A stretch of DNA of 64,000 bases, taken from assembly GCA_900551855.1 (NCBI GenBank), contig URXM01000001.1, positions 124,001-188,000 of the forward strand, in the 5' to 3' direction. The notes beneath the pieces are model-generated. The model worked only from the letters and a program-made list of their open reading frames with translations, did no database searches and was not told the DNA's origin. Both the position numbers and the translations under genes were made by a program. Positions 1 through 7,226 of this stretch are shown piece by piece. Positions within the stretch are counted from its first letter, which is position 1. Every line of letters starts with the position of its first letter. Origin of the DNA: an uncultured Eubacteriales bacterium. Lineage in GTDB: Bacteria > Bacillota > Clostridia > Christensenellales > UBA1242.

Positions 1-420
1 GTCTAAAATTTTATGATGGGTTGCTTCAACATTTGCCACCATTTCAAACGATTTTGCTATATCCAAAAAGCCTTCATCTTTTGCAATGCGGGCAAAGCTT
101 GGATAGATGTTGTCTGCTTCTGAAAGTTCGATTTTGCTCTCTTCCATAAGACTGCTTTTAAGGTCAGGCATTTCAAAAGGATAGCCTGCTTCAATTGATA
201 TATTTTTTACGGAGCCATTACTTTTTTCAATTATATAATCGTAAAAGATTTTTGCGTGTGCCATTTCATTTTTTGCCAATGTTTTCATTGTGTCAGACAA
301 AAATTTTTGTTCGTCAGCAAGTGCTTTCTTTGACATAAATTGATATCTTGCTCCAGCTTGGCACTCTGCAGCAAAAGAGCGTGCTAAGTTTGTTTTTGTT
401 ACACTTTCATTAAATTCCAT
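1..420 (-). CDS. Rubrerythrin-family ferritin-like protein (partial)
   Basis: The start codon is at 420 and the 3' end runs off the window, leaving 140 visible residues. The protein looks like the four-helix di-iron domain of rubrerythrins, which reduce peroxide in anaerobes. Likely iron ligands are visible: Glu19 in an AAECQAG stretch, Glu52 and His55 in NEMAHAK, and Glu132 and His135 in VEATHHK, matching the two ExxH motifs of the family. A GGAG ribosome site lies just before the start codon. Whether a C-terminal rubredoxin domain is present cannot be seen. The family call is fairly secure; the exact subtype is not. Confidence 0.85.
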   Translation of the reverse strand, partial: MEFNESVTKTNLARSFAAECQAGARYQFMSKKALADEQKFLSDTMKTLAKNEMAHAKIFYDYIIEKSNGSVKNISIEAGYPFEMPDLKSSLMEESKIELSEADNIYPSFARIAKDEGFLDIAKSFEMVANVEATHHKILD

Positions 421-535
421 ATTTTTCTCCTTTTCACAAAGTTATATTGTCCCAAACAATAAAATTTAAACATCGATAATTTGTTTGCATTTTTTTTCTT
501 TATTGTTTACAATAATATTGTTAAAAGGAGTCAAT

Positions 536-1318
536 ATGTTTCTTGGGGATAAGGGAAAACCAACTAAATATTCCACTGTGAGATTAAATTATGATATCAT
601 TATAGACAAAGAGAAGTTTACTTTGCAGAAGATGACAAGAAAACTTGGCTTCTATACTATTTTGTTTGAAGAAAAAATAAAAGAAGTTGAAATAATTTAC
701 GATACTGATAAAAATCTTTTGACAGGTGCTGGTCTTATTATAAGGAAAAAAACAACACCAGAAAGAACCTATTTTTCTTTGGTTAGAGTCACTTCTATGA
801 GCAATATACAAAATCGAGAGAAAAAATATTTTCTTGGAGAATGTGAACCAAAAGACCAACCAAGTGATTTCCCTGTTCAAATTGCTGATGCAATAAACAA
901 AGTTTTCAACAATTTGTTTACAATCAATGTTGTAGATATTGTTAAACATTGCACTCCATATCTTAGAGTTGATATAGGTGGAAACAGATATAGAATCATA
1001 AGCGGAACAGGTTATGAAGCAGAGATTGCATTTGAAAATTTGAAAGTAAAAGATGTAAGAACTGGCAGAAAAGCAAAAAAGCGAATTTTCTCTTTGAAAA
1101 TGGAACTTGATCCAAATTATGAAAAAGAGCGTCAACAGATTTTGGATGTGATTGATAGATATTGCAAAGAACTTGTTTATATAGACAGACACAGATTTGA
1201 AATTGCTGAAGTTATGGTCAAACAAAGAACTCCAAAAGAAGAAGACGGAAAAGATAAAAAAGTTAAGAAGAGTAAAAAAGAACTTAAAGCAGAAATGGAA
1301 CAAAAAGGAGAACAATAA
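536..1318 (+). CDS. CYTH-like domain protein
   Basis: A 260-residue soluble protein. I chose the ATG at 536 because AAAGGAG lies just upstream; an ATG at 485 has no ribosome site. The stretch around residues 60-75 (YDTDKNLLTGAGLIIRKK) resembles the 'YYDT..L..aGi.LRiR' signature of CYTH domains, which bind triphosphates or long polyphosphate in a beta tunnel, and a later charged strand (SLKMELDP) fits the distal strands. The usual N-terminal ExExK is not clear, so catalysis is uncertain. The last 30 residues are a lysine-rich tail. The gene is monocistronic and ends inside its own terminator hairpin. The function is inferred from fold-like motifs only. Confidence 0.5.
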   Translation: MFLGDKGKPTKYSTVRLNYDIIIDKEKFTLQKMTRKLGFYTILFEEKIKEVEIIYDTDKNLLTGAGLIIRKKTTPERTYFSLVRVTSMSNIQNREKKYFLGECEPKDQPSDFPVQIADAINKVFNNLFTINVVDIVKHCTPYLRVDIGGNRYRIISGTGYEAEIAFENLKVKDVRTGRKAKKRIFSLKMELDPNYEKERQQILDVIDRYCKELVYIDRHRFEIAEVMVKQRTPKEEDGKDKKVKKSKKELKAEMEQKGEQ

Positions 1319-1330
1319 TTCTCCTTTTTT
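1303..1330 (+). terminator. Rho-independent terminator overlapping the stop codon
   Basis: A ten-base stem AAAAGGAGAA / TTCTCCTTTT encloses the six-base loop CAATAA, followed by a T run. The TAA of the upstream CYTH-like gene lies in the loop. Confidence 0.85.
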
Positions 1331-1425
1331 TGTTGAAGTTTGCAGAAAAATGTTTGTTTATGAAATTTTTTAGCCGTTTTGTTTTTATGGTTTTTTAATT
1401 TTCACATCAATCATATAAATATAGA

Positions 1426-2919
1426 GTGAAACAGAAGGTTAAAAAAAGTGGTTTAACTTTTAAAACAAAATTGTGTTATGGCATCGGAAACTTGGGTTAT
1501 GGCTCTATGGGACAAACAGTCAGCAGTTTGATAATGTTTTTTGCCACAAGTGTTTTGGGACTGCCAGGATTTTTGGTTGGGCTTACCATTGCAATAACAT
1601 CATTATGGGACGGGCTGTCTGATCCACTTATTGGCTATTTGTCTGATAGGACAAGAAGCAAATTGTTTGGCAGAAGACTTGGTCATATGCTTTTTGCAAG
1701 TTTTGCCTTGGCAATAAACAATGTTGTGCTTTGGTTGTGTCCGCAATCAGACAGTCAAGCAGTTATGATGCTTTGGCTTTTGTCGTTTTTACTTTTGCAG
1801 GAAACATTTAATACCTTTTTCGCTACACCATATTCAGCATTATGCATTGATATTGCTCCAGACTATAATGATCAGACAAAAATGCAAGGTTTTAAAACTG
1901 TTTTTTACATCATGGGGCTGATTATGCCAAGTATTTTGATGTATGTTTTTATGCCGTCTTCTAGCATTGGAGTGCAGGGGCAGTTTAACCGTCAAGGCTA
2001 TATAAACATTGCATTTGTAAATTCTGCTTTAGTTTTGATTTGTGGGATAATCACTGTTTTGGGGACGATAAAAAGAGTTCATTCAATGCCAAATTATGCT
2101 CATAGTGTAAATGAAAACAATAAAAATGGAAAAGTTGACACCGAAAGTGAAACAAATAAAGGAAAAAACAAAACGAAACACAGTTTTGCTACAATCCTTG
2201 CAGGATATGTTGAGACTTTCAAGAAAAAAGATTTTAGAATTGTTATGCTTGGCTATTCTGTTTCTTTGATTGCAACTGTTTTTATTACTTCGGTCGGTAT
2301 GCATCTTTTTACTTTCTGCTATCATTTTTCGAGCACTCAAATTTCTGTGTTGATGATCTGCCTTTTCGGTGGTGCTATTGTTTCGCAAGCATTATGGGTG
2401 AATATTGTTAAAAAGTATGACAAAAAACAAACTTTAATTTTTGCTCTTTCGGTTATTTTGTTTGGAATCGCTATGACAAGCATCACATTTTTGTTTAGAA
2501 TTTATTGCACAAGCGACTATATCTTTTGGTTTGTTTTGCCTTGTATGTTTGTTTGTGGAATTGGTTCTGGGGCATTGTATTCTTTGCCACATTCGATGTA
2601 TGCAGATGTTGTGACTATGGAGCAATACAAAACAGGCGTAAACAATGCTGGAAGATATACAGGTTATTACACTTTTACTTACAATTTTTCAAATTCGATT
2701 GCACTACTTTTTATTGGGCTTTTGCTTGATTTAGTCAAGTTTGATTCTTCTCAACCTGTTCAGGCATTATCTGTTCAGGCTGGACTTGGGAAAATTGTCT
2801 TTCTTGGCAGTGCTATTTCTTTAACTTTGGCAATTATTATTTTTTCTAAATATAGCATAAAGCGTTCTGATGTTTTGAAAGTTCAAATCAAAGCAAATGA
2901 AGAAAAAGAAGAAAGTTGA
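1426..2919 (+). CDS. MFS sugar transporter, GPH (MelB-type) family
   Basis: A 497-residue, roughly 12-helix membrane protein. The N-terminal region (KLCYGIGNLGYG, then WDGLSDPLIGYLSDRTRSK around residue 62) is the hallmark of the glycoside-pentoside-hexuronide:cation symporters, where the Asp residues take part in cation-coupled sugar uptake. A charged, low-complexity cytoplasmic loop sits near residues 225-250, between the two six-helix halves. The start is GTG at 1426; there is no Shine-Dalgarno sequence, but a TATAAA -10-like box ends six bases upstream, suggesting a leaderless message. The substrate cannot be told from sequence, and no glycosidase gene is adjacent. Confidence 0.88.
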   Translation: MKQKVKKSGLTFKTKLCYGIGNLGYGSMGQTVSSLIMFFATSVLGLPGFLVGLTIAITSLWDGLSDPLIGYLSDRTRSKLFGRRLGHMLFASFALAINNVVLWLCPQSDSQAVMMLWLLSFLLLQETFNTFFATPYSALCIDIAPDYNDQTKMQGFKTVFYIMGLIMPSILMYVFMPSSSIGVQGQFNRQGYINIAFVNSALVLICGIITVLGTIKRVHSMPNYAHSVNENNKNGKVDTESETNKGKNKTKHSFATILAGYVETFKKKDFRIVMLGYSVSLIATVFITSVGMHLFTFCYHFSSTQISVLMICLFGGAIVSQALWVNIVKKYDKKQTLIFALSVILFGIAMTSITFLFRIYCTSDYIFWFVLPCMFVCGIGSGALYSLPHSMYADVVTMEQYKTGVNNAGRYTGYYTFTYNFSNSIALLFIGLLLDLVKFDSSQPVQALSVQAGLGKIVFLGSAISLTLAIIIFSKYSIKRSDVLKVQIKANEEKEES

Positions 2920-2969
2920 CAAGGTTTTATATATAGAATAATTTTCTAAATTTTAAACACAATAAAATT

Positions 2970-3482
2970 ATGAAAAAAATGAGATTTACTGTAGTTTTGT
3001 TGTGTATGCTTTTGCTGTTGCCTTTCATGAGTCTTGGATGTGGAAGCAAAGAACTTGAATCTGCCAGTATTGTTAGAGATGATGCAAGGACTGGCGGAAG
3101 TTTGAGTTTTGTTTATGACAAGAGTCAGAGGATTGTCTATATTGGTGGAGAAGATGAAGTTGTGCAATACAGTGAAGCTGACGAAACGAAAGACCTGTCA
3201 GAAGGTTGCAGAATAGGGCTGAAAATAACAGCGCCAAATGAAAGTTTAGATTTAAGCACAGCAACTTTGGAAATGAACGGAATAAATTATTCGTCAGGCA
3301 ATTTTTTGGAAAGAATAAATGGACAAAAGCAAAGATTTTTCAATATTTATCCTATAGTATCCCAAGAAGATGACAATGTAAATTTTTCGATAACTTGGCA
3401 AGACGGAACAAAAAAACAAGAGTATAAAATTGTTGTTGTAAGTGGAACAAAATTTATGCAAAAAGATGGCAGTATAGAATAA
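2970..3482 (+). CDS. Small lipoprotein of unknown function
   Basis: A 170-residue protein with a type II signal peptide: a lysine start, a leucine-rich core and the lipobox LGC (Cys near residue 25), so it is probably lipidated on the outer face of the cell membrane. The rest is predicted to be beta-rich, with no recognisable domain. TTGACA at 2916-2921 overlaps the stop of the transporter gene and could serve as a -35 box, so the gene may have its own promoter. A strong terminator follows. No function is suggested by motifs. Confidence 0.75.
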   Translation: MKKMRFTVVLLCMLLLLPFMSLGCGSKELESASIVRDDARTGGSLSFVYDKSQRIVYIGGEDEVVQYSEADETKDLSEGCRIGLKITAPNESLDLSTATLEMNGINYSSGNFLERINGQKQRFFNIYPIVSQEDDNVNFSITWQDGTKKQEYKIVVVSGTKFMQKDGSIE

Positions 3483-3525
3483 AAACAAAAAAGACTGAAA
3501 ATTTTCAGTCTTTTTTTATCTTTGG
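3482..3525 (+). repeat. Left direct repeat of the tRNA-Glu island; also a terminator
   Basis: The sequence contains AAAGACTGA / TCAGTCTTT with a T run, so it ends the lipoprotein transcript. It is nearly identical to 6140-6184: 17 identical bases, a divergent six-base loop, 12 identical bases and then a shared ATCTTTGG. The right copy ends at the CCA end of tRNA-Glu. This looks like an attL/attR pair or a target duplication around the 2.6-kb island. Confidence 0.6.
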
Positions 3526-3602
3526 CGAAACAAGAACGATCAAAATCGAAACAGATGTTTTAATATTTTTGCTTGCAAAATATACTTAATACTTGTCCAA
3601 TT

Positions 3603-3845
3603 CTAACGTATTGTTTTCGCACATAAGTGATATTCAGTATTTATGTATGCCAAAAATACTTTATCTTTTGAATGTGTCAATGAAAACAATTTTGTGCACA
3701 TTTCGTCAAAACTTATTCCGGTTTTAATCAAATAAGAAGATTCTGTGAGTCTTTCTGCTTTGATTTCTCTTAAATAATCATACAATTTAGTATAATCATC
3801 TGAATTTCCGAAATATAAGTCATAAGTCAATAATCTCGTATACAT
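3603..3845 (-). CDS. Small Cas2/VapD-like fold protein
   Basis: An 80-residue protein that starts after a good GGAGG site. It opens with a strand (TRLLTYDLYF), has a helix with paired tyrosines (DYTKLYDYLREI), a strand with ESSYLIKT and a further helix. This order resembles the ferredoxin-like fold of Cas2, VapD and stand-alone Cas2-like proteins (consensus 'LisYDL...Y..L...l......e..W.v.t'). Such proteins can be toxic RNases or inactive homologues. No Cas1 gene or CRISPR array is present, so a CRISPR role is unlikely. It is divergent from the gene at 4013, a layout that could suit a toxin-regulator pair. The fold call is tentative. Confidence 0.45.
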   Translation of the reverse strand: MYTRLLTYDLYFGNSDDYTKLYDYLREIKAERLTESSYLIKTGISFDEMCTKLFSLTHSKDKVFLAYINTEYHLCAKTIR

Positions 3846-3874
3846 TTATTTTCCTCCTTTGATAATATTTCAAG

Positions 3875-3903
3875 TTGACTATTAAGTTTTGCTTTGTTAT
3901 AAT
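3875..3903 (+). promoter_or_regulatory. Consensus sigma-A promoter
   Basis: TTGACT and TATAAT are separated by 17 bases, pointing rightward to the gene at 4013. The expected transcript start near 3910 leaves a leader of about 100 bases rich in TAATAA repeats. A divergent promoter for the gene at 3845 must lie in the same 167-base gap. Confidence 0.75.
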
Positions 3904-4012
3904 AACATCAACTTTGAAGTAATAATAATTCGACTTTATTGTTAATAATAGGGTGTAAATATGCACTAATGCAACATATTGTTCAAAAAAGGAGAAATAT
4001 TTTAAAACAAAA

Positions 4013-4450
4013 ATGGAAACTTTTAAAACTAAATCAGGGAAAATCGGAAGACTTTCTAATAGAGGTGATTATGTCGTTTATCAAACAATAGAAGAATTTA
4101 AAAGGGATAAAGAAATGTACAACAGAACAAAACCTTTACCAATCAATAACATATCTGAAAAGTTTTGTAAAGAGTTTATAAAATATAATTTTAGTATACA
4201 ACTGAAGAAAGTTTTAAAATACATAGAACCCAACTACAATTATGGGTGGATTGAAACACTAACAGGAATAGAGCATTCCTGCATTGTTCGAACGCTAAAC
4301 GGCCAAATAGTTCCTTCAGTTGAAAATTTTTATAAATTTTTATATTTAATTTATTCATATTTACCAGATTTCAATATCTGGTTTTTGCTTGATAAAAAAG
4401 CTTCAATGCAAAATAAAACTTCAAAAACAGAACCTCCGTTTATGCATTAA
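4013..4450 (+). CDS. Putative HTH protein of an accessory island
   Basis: A 145-residue protein. Residues 80-115 contain WIETLTGIEHS then IVRTLNGQIVPSVENFYKF, resembling the recognition helix and following turn of XRE-type helix-turn-helix domains ('S.is.i..Gk..Ps...l.ki'). The N-terminal 35 residues form a separate small segment. A GGAG lies 18 bases before the ATG, longer than usual, but no other in-frame start exists. The gene is transcribed from a strong promoter and lies head to head with the Cas2/VapD-like gene, so it may regulate that gene. Assignment as a regulator is inference. Confidence 0.5.
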   Translation: METFKTKSGKIGRLSNRGDYVVYQTIEEFKRDKEMYNRTKPLPINNISEKFCKEFIKYNFSIQLKKVLKYIEPNYNYGWIETLTGIEHSCIVRTLNGQIVPSVENFYKFLYLIYSYLPDFNIWFLLDKKASMQNKTSKTEPPFMH

Positions 4451-4575
4451 GCAATTGATTTTTATATAAATATTTGCTCATATTTTTAATATTGACCATT
4501 ATTATATTTGAAAACGTTCTTTTAATTTAAATTATTGCCATTATTCGTTTTTTTTGAAATAATATTTTTAATTTA

Positions 4576-4695
4576 TTAAATATAAATTGTTATTCTTTGA
4601 AATTTGATGATATCTCTTAAAAAAGATTTCAATTTTTTATCATTCTCACTTTCAGATAATGGCACAACTTCAGCGTGAGGTGTTATACTGTGCGT
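4576..4695 (-). pseudogene. Start-less coding fragment
   Basis: An open stretch of about 39 codons between two in-frame stops has protein-like composition (HAEVVPLSESENDKKLKSFL) but no start codon. It lies just beyond the 3' end of the BspA-like gene on the same strand. It may be the remains of a gene cut during island rearrangement, or chance. Confidence 0.2.
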
Positions 4696-4728
4696 TTACT
4701 AAACTAAAAACAAGGTTCGATTTTTATA

Positions 4729-5583
4729 TTAATAATTATAATGAATTTGAATACTATCATTATCTAAATTTATTTCTAATAAATTAGTAGAAACATAATT
4801 TTGCCAATCTTGCTCACTGCCTGAATAATATATATTTTTTAAACGATTGTATTTAAATTTATATCCTGTGAAATATAAATTATATTTTTTATCTGGAAGG
4901 TAAATATTATAGTAACCAGTTGTCGCTAAAGGAAGATCGCAGTCCAAACTACCATCTTTTATTTCTGTCGTAGAAGAGTATATTGTAATATTGTCAAATC
5001 CTGTATTATAAAAATCATAACTTTCTATCTTTTTCATGTTTTTCCCTAAAATAATATTACCAATTTTAGAATTTTGAAAAACATGTCCGCCAGTATTTAT
5101 TAAAGAATTAGGTAATTTTATATTAAGTTTTTTATTTGATGTAACTGCACACATATTAAATGCACGAGAACCTATATATTCTAATCCTTCATTAAAATTG
5201 ATTTCAGACAATTTATTGCAATTTTGAAAGGCAGAACTTTCTATTCGTTTTAGTGATTTTGGAAATGTTATTTTTTCTAAATTTATACAACCATCAAAAG
5301 CATAACTTTCAATAACTTCTAAACAACTATTTTCTTCAAATATTATTTCTTTTACACTGCTATAAGCAAATGCATAAGAGCAAATAGTTTTAATATTTTT
5401 TGAAATAGTAAAAGTTGTTAATGTTTTATTGTTTTCGTATTGATGTGGATTAATTTGGTTAGAGGAACAACCTTGCATAAATAAAGGACTAATTAAAGCT
5501 ATAGCCATCATCAATATTATAAAAAATAATTTTGTTATCTTGATAAAATTTATTTTATATTTATTTATGTTTATCGTTCTCAT
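4729..5583 (-). CDS. BspA-type leucine-rich repeat lipoprotein
   Basis: A 284-residue surface protein. A charged N-terminus and hydrophobic segment (residues 18-37) end in the lipobox MQGC, with Cys39 as the lipid site. Residues 55-215 contain repeats of the LRR_5/BspA type, such as SYAFDGCINLEKITFP, SSAFQNCNKLSEINF and SRAFNMC, a fold used for surface display and binding in gut and oral bacteria. The C-terminal 60 residues are tyrosine-rich with no anchor motif. There is no ribosome site; TACAAT ends six bases before the ATG, which suggests a leaderless message. The gene is inside the tRNA-Glu island. Confidence 0.8.
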   Translation of the reverse strand: MRTININKYKINFIKITKLFFIILMMAIALISPLFMQGCSSNQINPHQYENNKTLTTFTISKNIKTICSYAFAYSSVKEIIFEENSCLEVIESYAFDGCINLEKITFPKSLKRIESSAFQNCNKLSEINFNEGLEYIGSRAFNMCAVTSNKKLNIKLPNSLINTGGHVFQNSKIGNIILGKNMKKIESYDFYNTGFDNITIYSSTTEIKDGSLDCDLPLATTGYYNIYLPDKKYNLYFTGYKFKYNRLKNIYYSGSEQDWQNYVSTNLLEINLDNDSIQIHYNY

Positions 5584-5995
5584 AAAAATATTGTAGCATA
5601 TTCATAAAAAAAATAAAACTATTTAAAAAATAATTTAGTATTTAGTTGTGTGCTTAGCATAGACAAGTAGTGTCGTTTTTCTCCACCATACAAGCAAACG
5701 CCAATTTAACAAAACTGAACAAAAGAAATCTCACAAAAGAGTGTAGAAAATGGGGTTTGCACGCGAGATATCTGCAAAAACTCATTTTTTTATTTCCTAC
5801 GTGATTTTGTCTTACTTTGAGTAATGTTTTGGAGGAATACGGCAAAATATAGGTTTGTTTACAAATTGTTTGGGTGAGTTTCTACAGATTTTATTCCTTC
5901 ACATTTTTGTTGTTTCGTGCTAGTCTATTGCTGCAAGAACTTGTTGTATGTAAAATATTAAATTCTTGTAAGACAAATTAAATAAGACACGCAAA
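5584..5995. other. Gene-poor segment of the island
   Basis: This 412-base stretch holds repeat copy A and an open frame of 63 codons on the minus strand (5654-5845). That frame ends inside the repeat and has no ribosome site. Nothing else is recognisable; it is probably decayed island DNA. Confidence 0.5.
5648..5699 (-). repeat. Dispersed hairpin repeat, copy A
   Basis: Read on the minus strand, an outer arm GTTTGCTTG pairs with TAAGCACAC (one mismatch and one G-T pair). An inner arm TGGTG pairs with CACTA (one wobble). Between them GA faces GA around a short G...C loop. The same architecture and about 13 bases of 3' flank recur at 25525-25580 in the other island. Confidence 0.6.
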
Positions 5996-6136
5996 ATGGT
6001 AATCTCGATATTTAGTAAATATGCTCGAGATGATATAGAGGATTTTAAAAAGAATAAAGATAGATACACTTTGGAAAAAGATAAAGATGGGACTCAAAGA
6101 CTTGTTGCGATTGACGGCAAGCCTATAGAAATTTAA
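5996..6136 (+). CDS. Small hypothetical protein, possibly a gene remnant
   Basis: A 46-residue open frame, charged (FSKYARDDIEDFKKNKDRY) and ending RLVAIDGKPIEI, directly followed by a strong terminator. An in-frame stop lies nine codons upstream and no Shine-Dalgarno sequence is seen. It could be the surviving 3' end of a longer gene lost when the island formed, or a true small gene. No family is recognised. Confidence 0.35.
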   Translation: MVISIFSKYARDDIEDFKKNKDRYTLEKDKDGTQRLVAIDGKPIEI

Positions 6137-6139
6137 TAT

Positions 6140-6184
6140 AAAACAAAAAAGACTGATTTTTATCAGTCTTTTTTCAATCTTTGG
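6140..6184. repeat. Right direct repeat at the tRNA-Glu 3' end; bidirectional terminator
   Basis: AAAGACTGA / TCAGTCTTT with T and A runs on both sides would stop both the small gene at 5996 and the tRNA transcript. Its last bases (ATCTTTGG) run into the encoded CCA of tRNA-Glu. It matches 3482-3525 except in the loop and at a one-base length difference. Confidence 0.6.
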
Positions 6185-6256
6185 TGACCCCGACGGGATT
6201 CGAACCCATGATACCGCCGTGAAAGGGCGGTGTCTTAACCGCTTGACCACGGGGCC
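6182..6256 (-). tRNA. tRNA-Glu (anticodon UUC)
   Basis: The minus strand folds as a full cloverleaf. The acceptor arm is GGCCCCG with CGGGGTC (one G-T pair). The anticodon arm is CCGCC-CTTTCAC-GGCGG with anticodon TTC. The T arm contains GGTTCGAAT. The 3' CCA is encoded. The gene stands alone and borders the putative island at its 3' end. Confidence 0.95.
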
Positions 6257-6454
6257 AAAAATATACAACTCAATGCTTTGTAAGTATAATATAATTTATC
6301 AATGTGTGTCAAGTGTTTTTTTAGAAAAAATATAAATTTTTGTTTTGCTGAAAGTTTATGTGTGCTTTAACTTATTAAAATCATATTATTTCAACAATTG
6401 ACTTTGAATTTGTAAAAGTGTTAATCTATAAAAAACATTGGAGTTGCAATACAA

Positions 6455-7222
6455 ATGAAACAAAAATTTAAAGACAAAATGAAAGATTTAGGTAAGAAGT
6501 TTGCAAAGTGGTGTAATGATTTGTTGTTTCCAGAAAATTACAAATGCATATTTTGTGGAACTGATATTCCAGACTTTGAAAACAAACCATATTGCAACGA
6601 ATGTGAAAAAGTTTTGCCTTTCAACAACAAAAACAAGTGTATAATTTGTGATGAACCTATTGACAATGAGGCTACTGTTTGTGATTCTTGTCAAAAACAT
6701 AAAAGATATTTCAAAAAGGCATTTTGTCCTTTTGTTTATGAAGGTATTGTTCGCAGTGCAATACTTGGTTATAAAGATGACAACCAAAGATATAAAGCAA
6801 AGACTTTTGCAAAATTTATTTCCAAAGAGATTGAAAGTAGTGATGTGAAAATTGATATGATTACTTACATTCCGTTGACGCCTAAAAAAGAAAGGAAGAG
6901 AGGTTTCAATCAAGCAAAACTACTTGCTGATGAAATAGGAAAGATTTTAAATGTTGAAGTTGTTTCTGTTTTCAACAAAGAGAGAGATGACAAAGAACAG
7001 AAATTTTCTTCTTATCGTGAAAGACAAGAGAAAATGAAAGGGTTGTATTCTTTGAAGTCTGTTGCTTTTAAGAAAGAACAAAACGTGCTTATAGTGGATG
7101 ATATAATCACAACTTGTGCAACGGTAAATTATTGTGCAGAACTCATTTCAAAGAAAGTTAAAAATGTTTATGTTTGTGCAATTGCAAGGAACAAACTAAA
7201 CAATAAAAAAGGTGCCAAATAG
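6455..7222 (+). CDS. comF: ComF-family phosphoribosyltransferase-like protein
   Basis: A 255-residue protein. Cysteine pairs at 31/34 and 47/50, and at 62/65 and 76/79, form two zinc-ribbon-like modules typical of ComFC. They are followed by a type I phosphoribosyltransferase domain with RGFNQAKLLA near residue 150 and the PRPP-binding loop VLIVDDIITTCAT near 210. ComFC proteins serve natural DNA uptake and possibly other DNA transactions. The ATG follows TTGGAG at a spacing of about 11 bases, with TTGACT at 6398-6403 as a probable -35 box. The gene converges on recD2 with a five-base gap. Confidence 0.9.
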   Translation: MKQKFKDKMKDLGKKFAKWCNDLLFPENYKCIFCGTDIPDFENKPYCNECEKVLPFNNKNKCIICDEPIDNEATVCDSCQKHKRYFKKAFCPFVYEGIVRSAILGYKDDNQRYKAKTFAKFISKEIESSDVKIDMITYIPLTPKKERKRGFNQAKLLADEIGKILNVEVVSVFNKERDDKEQKFSSYRERQEKMKGLYSLKSVAFKKEQNVLIVDDIITTCATVNYCAELISKKVKNVYVCAIARNKLNNKKGAK

Positions 7223-7226
7223 ACAC

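Noticed and set aside
3603..3845. CRISPR-Cas locus
   Set aside because: A Cas2-like fold alone is not enough: no repeat-spacer array and no cas1 or effector gene were seen in the window.
5654..5845. 63-codon minus-strand frame ending inside repeat copy A
   Set aside because: No ribosome site and no recognisable domain; its end is set by the repeat. It was kept only as a note in the gap entry, though a repeat-borne peptide cannot be fully ruled out.
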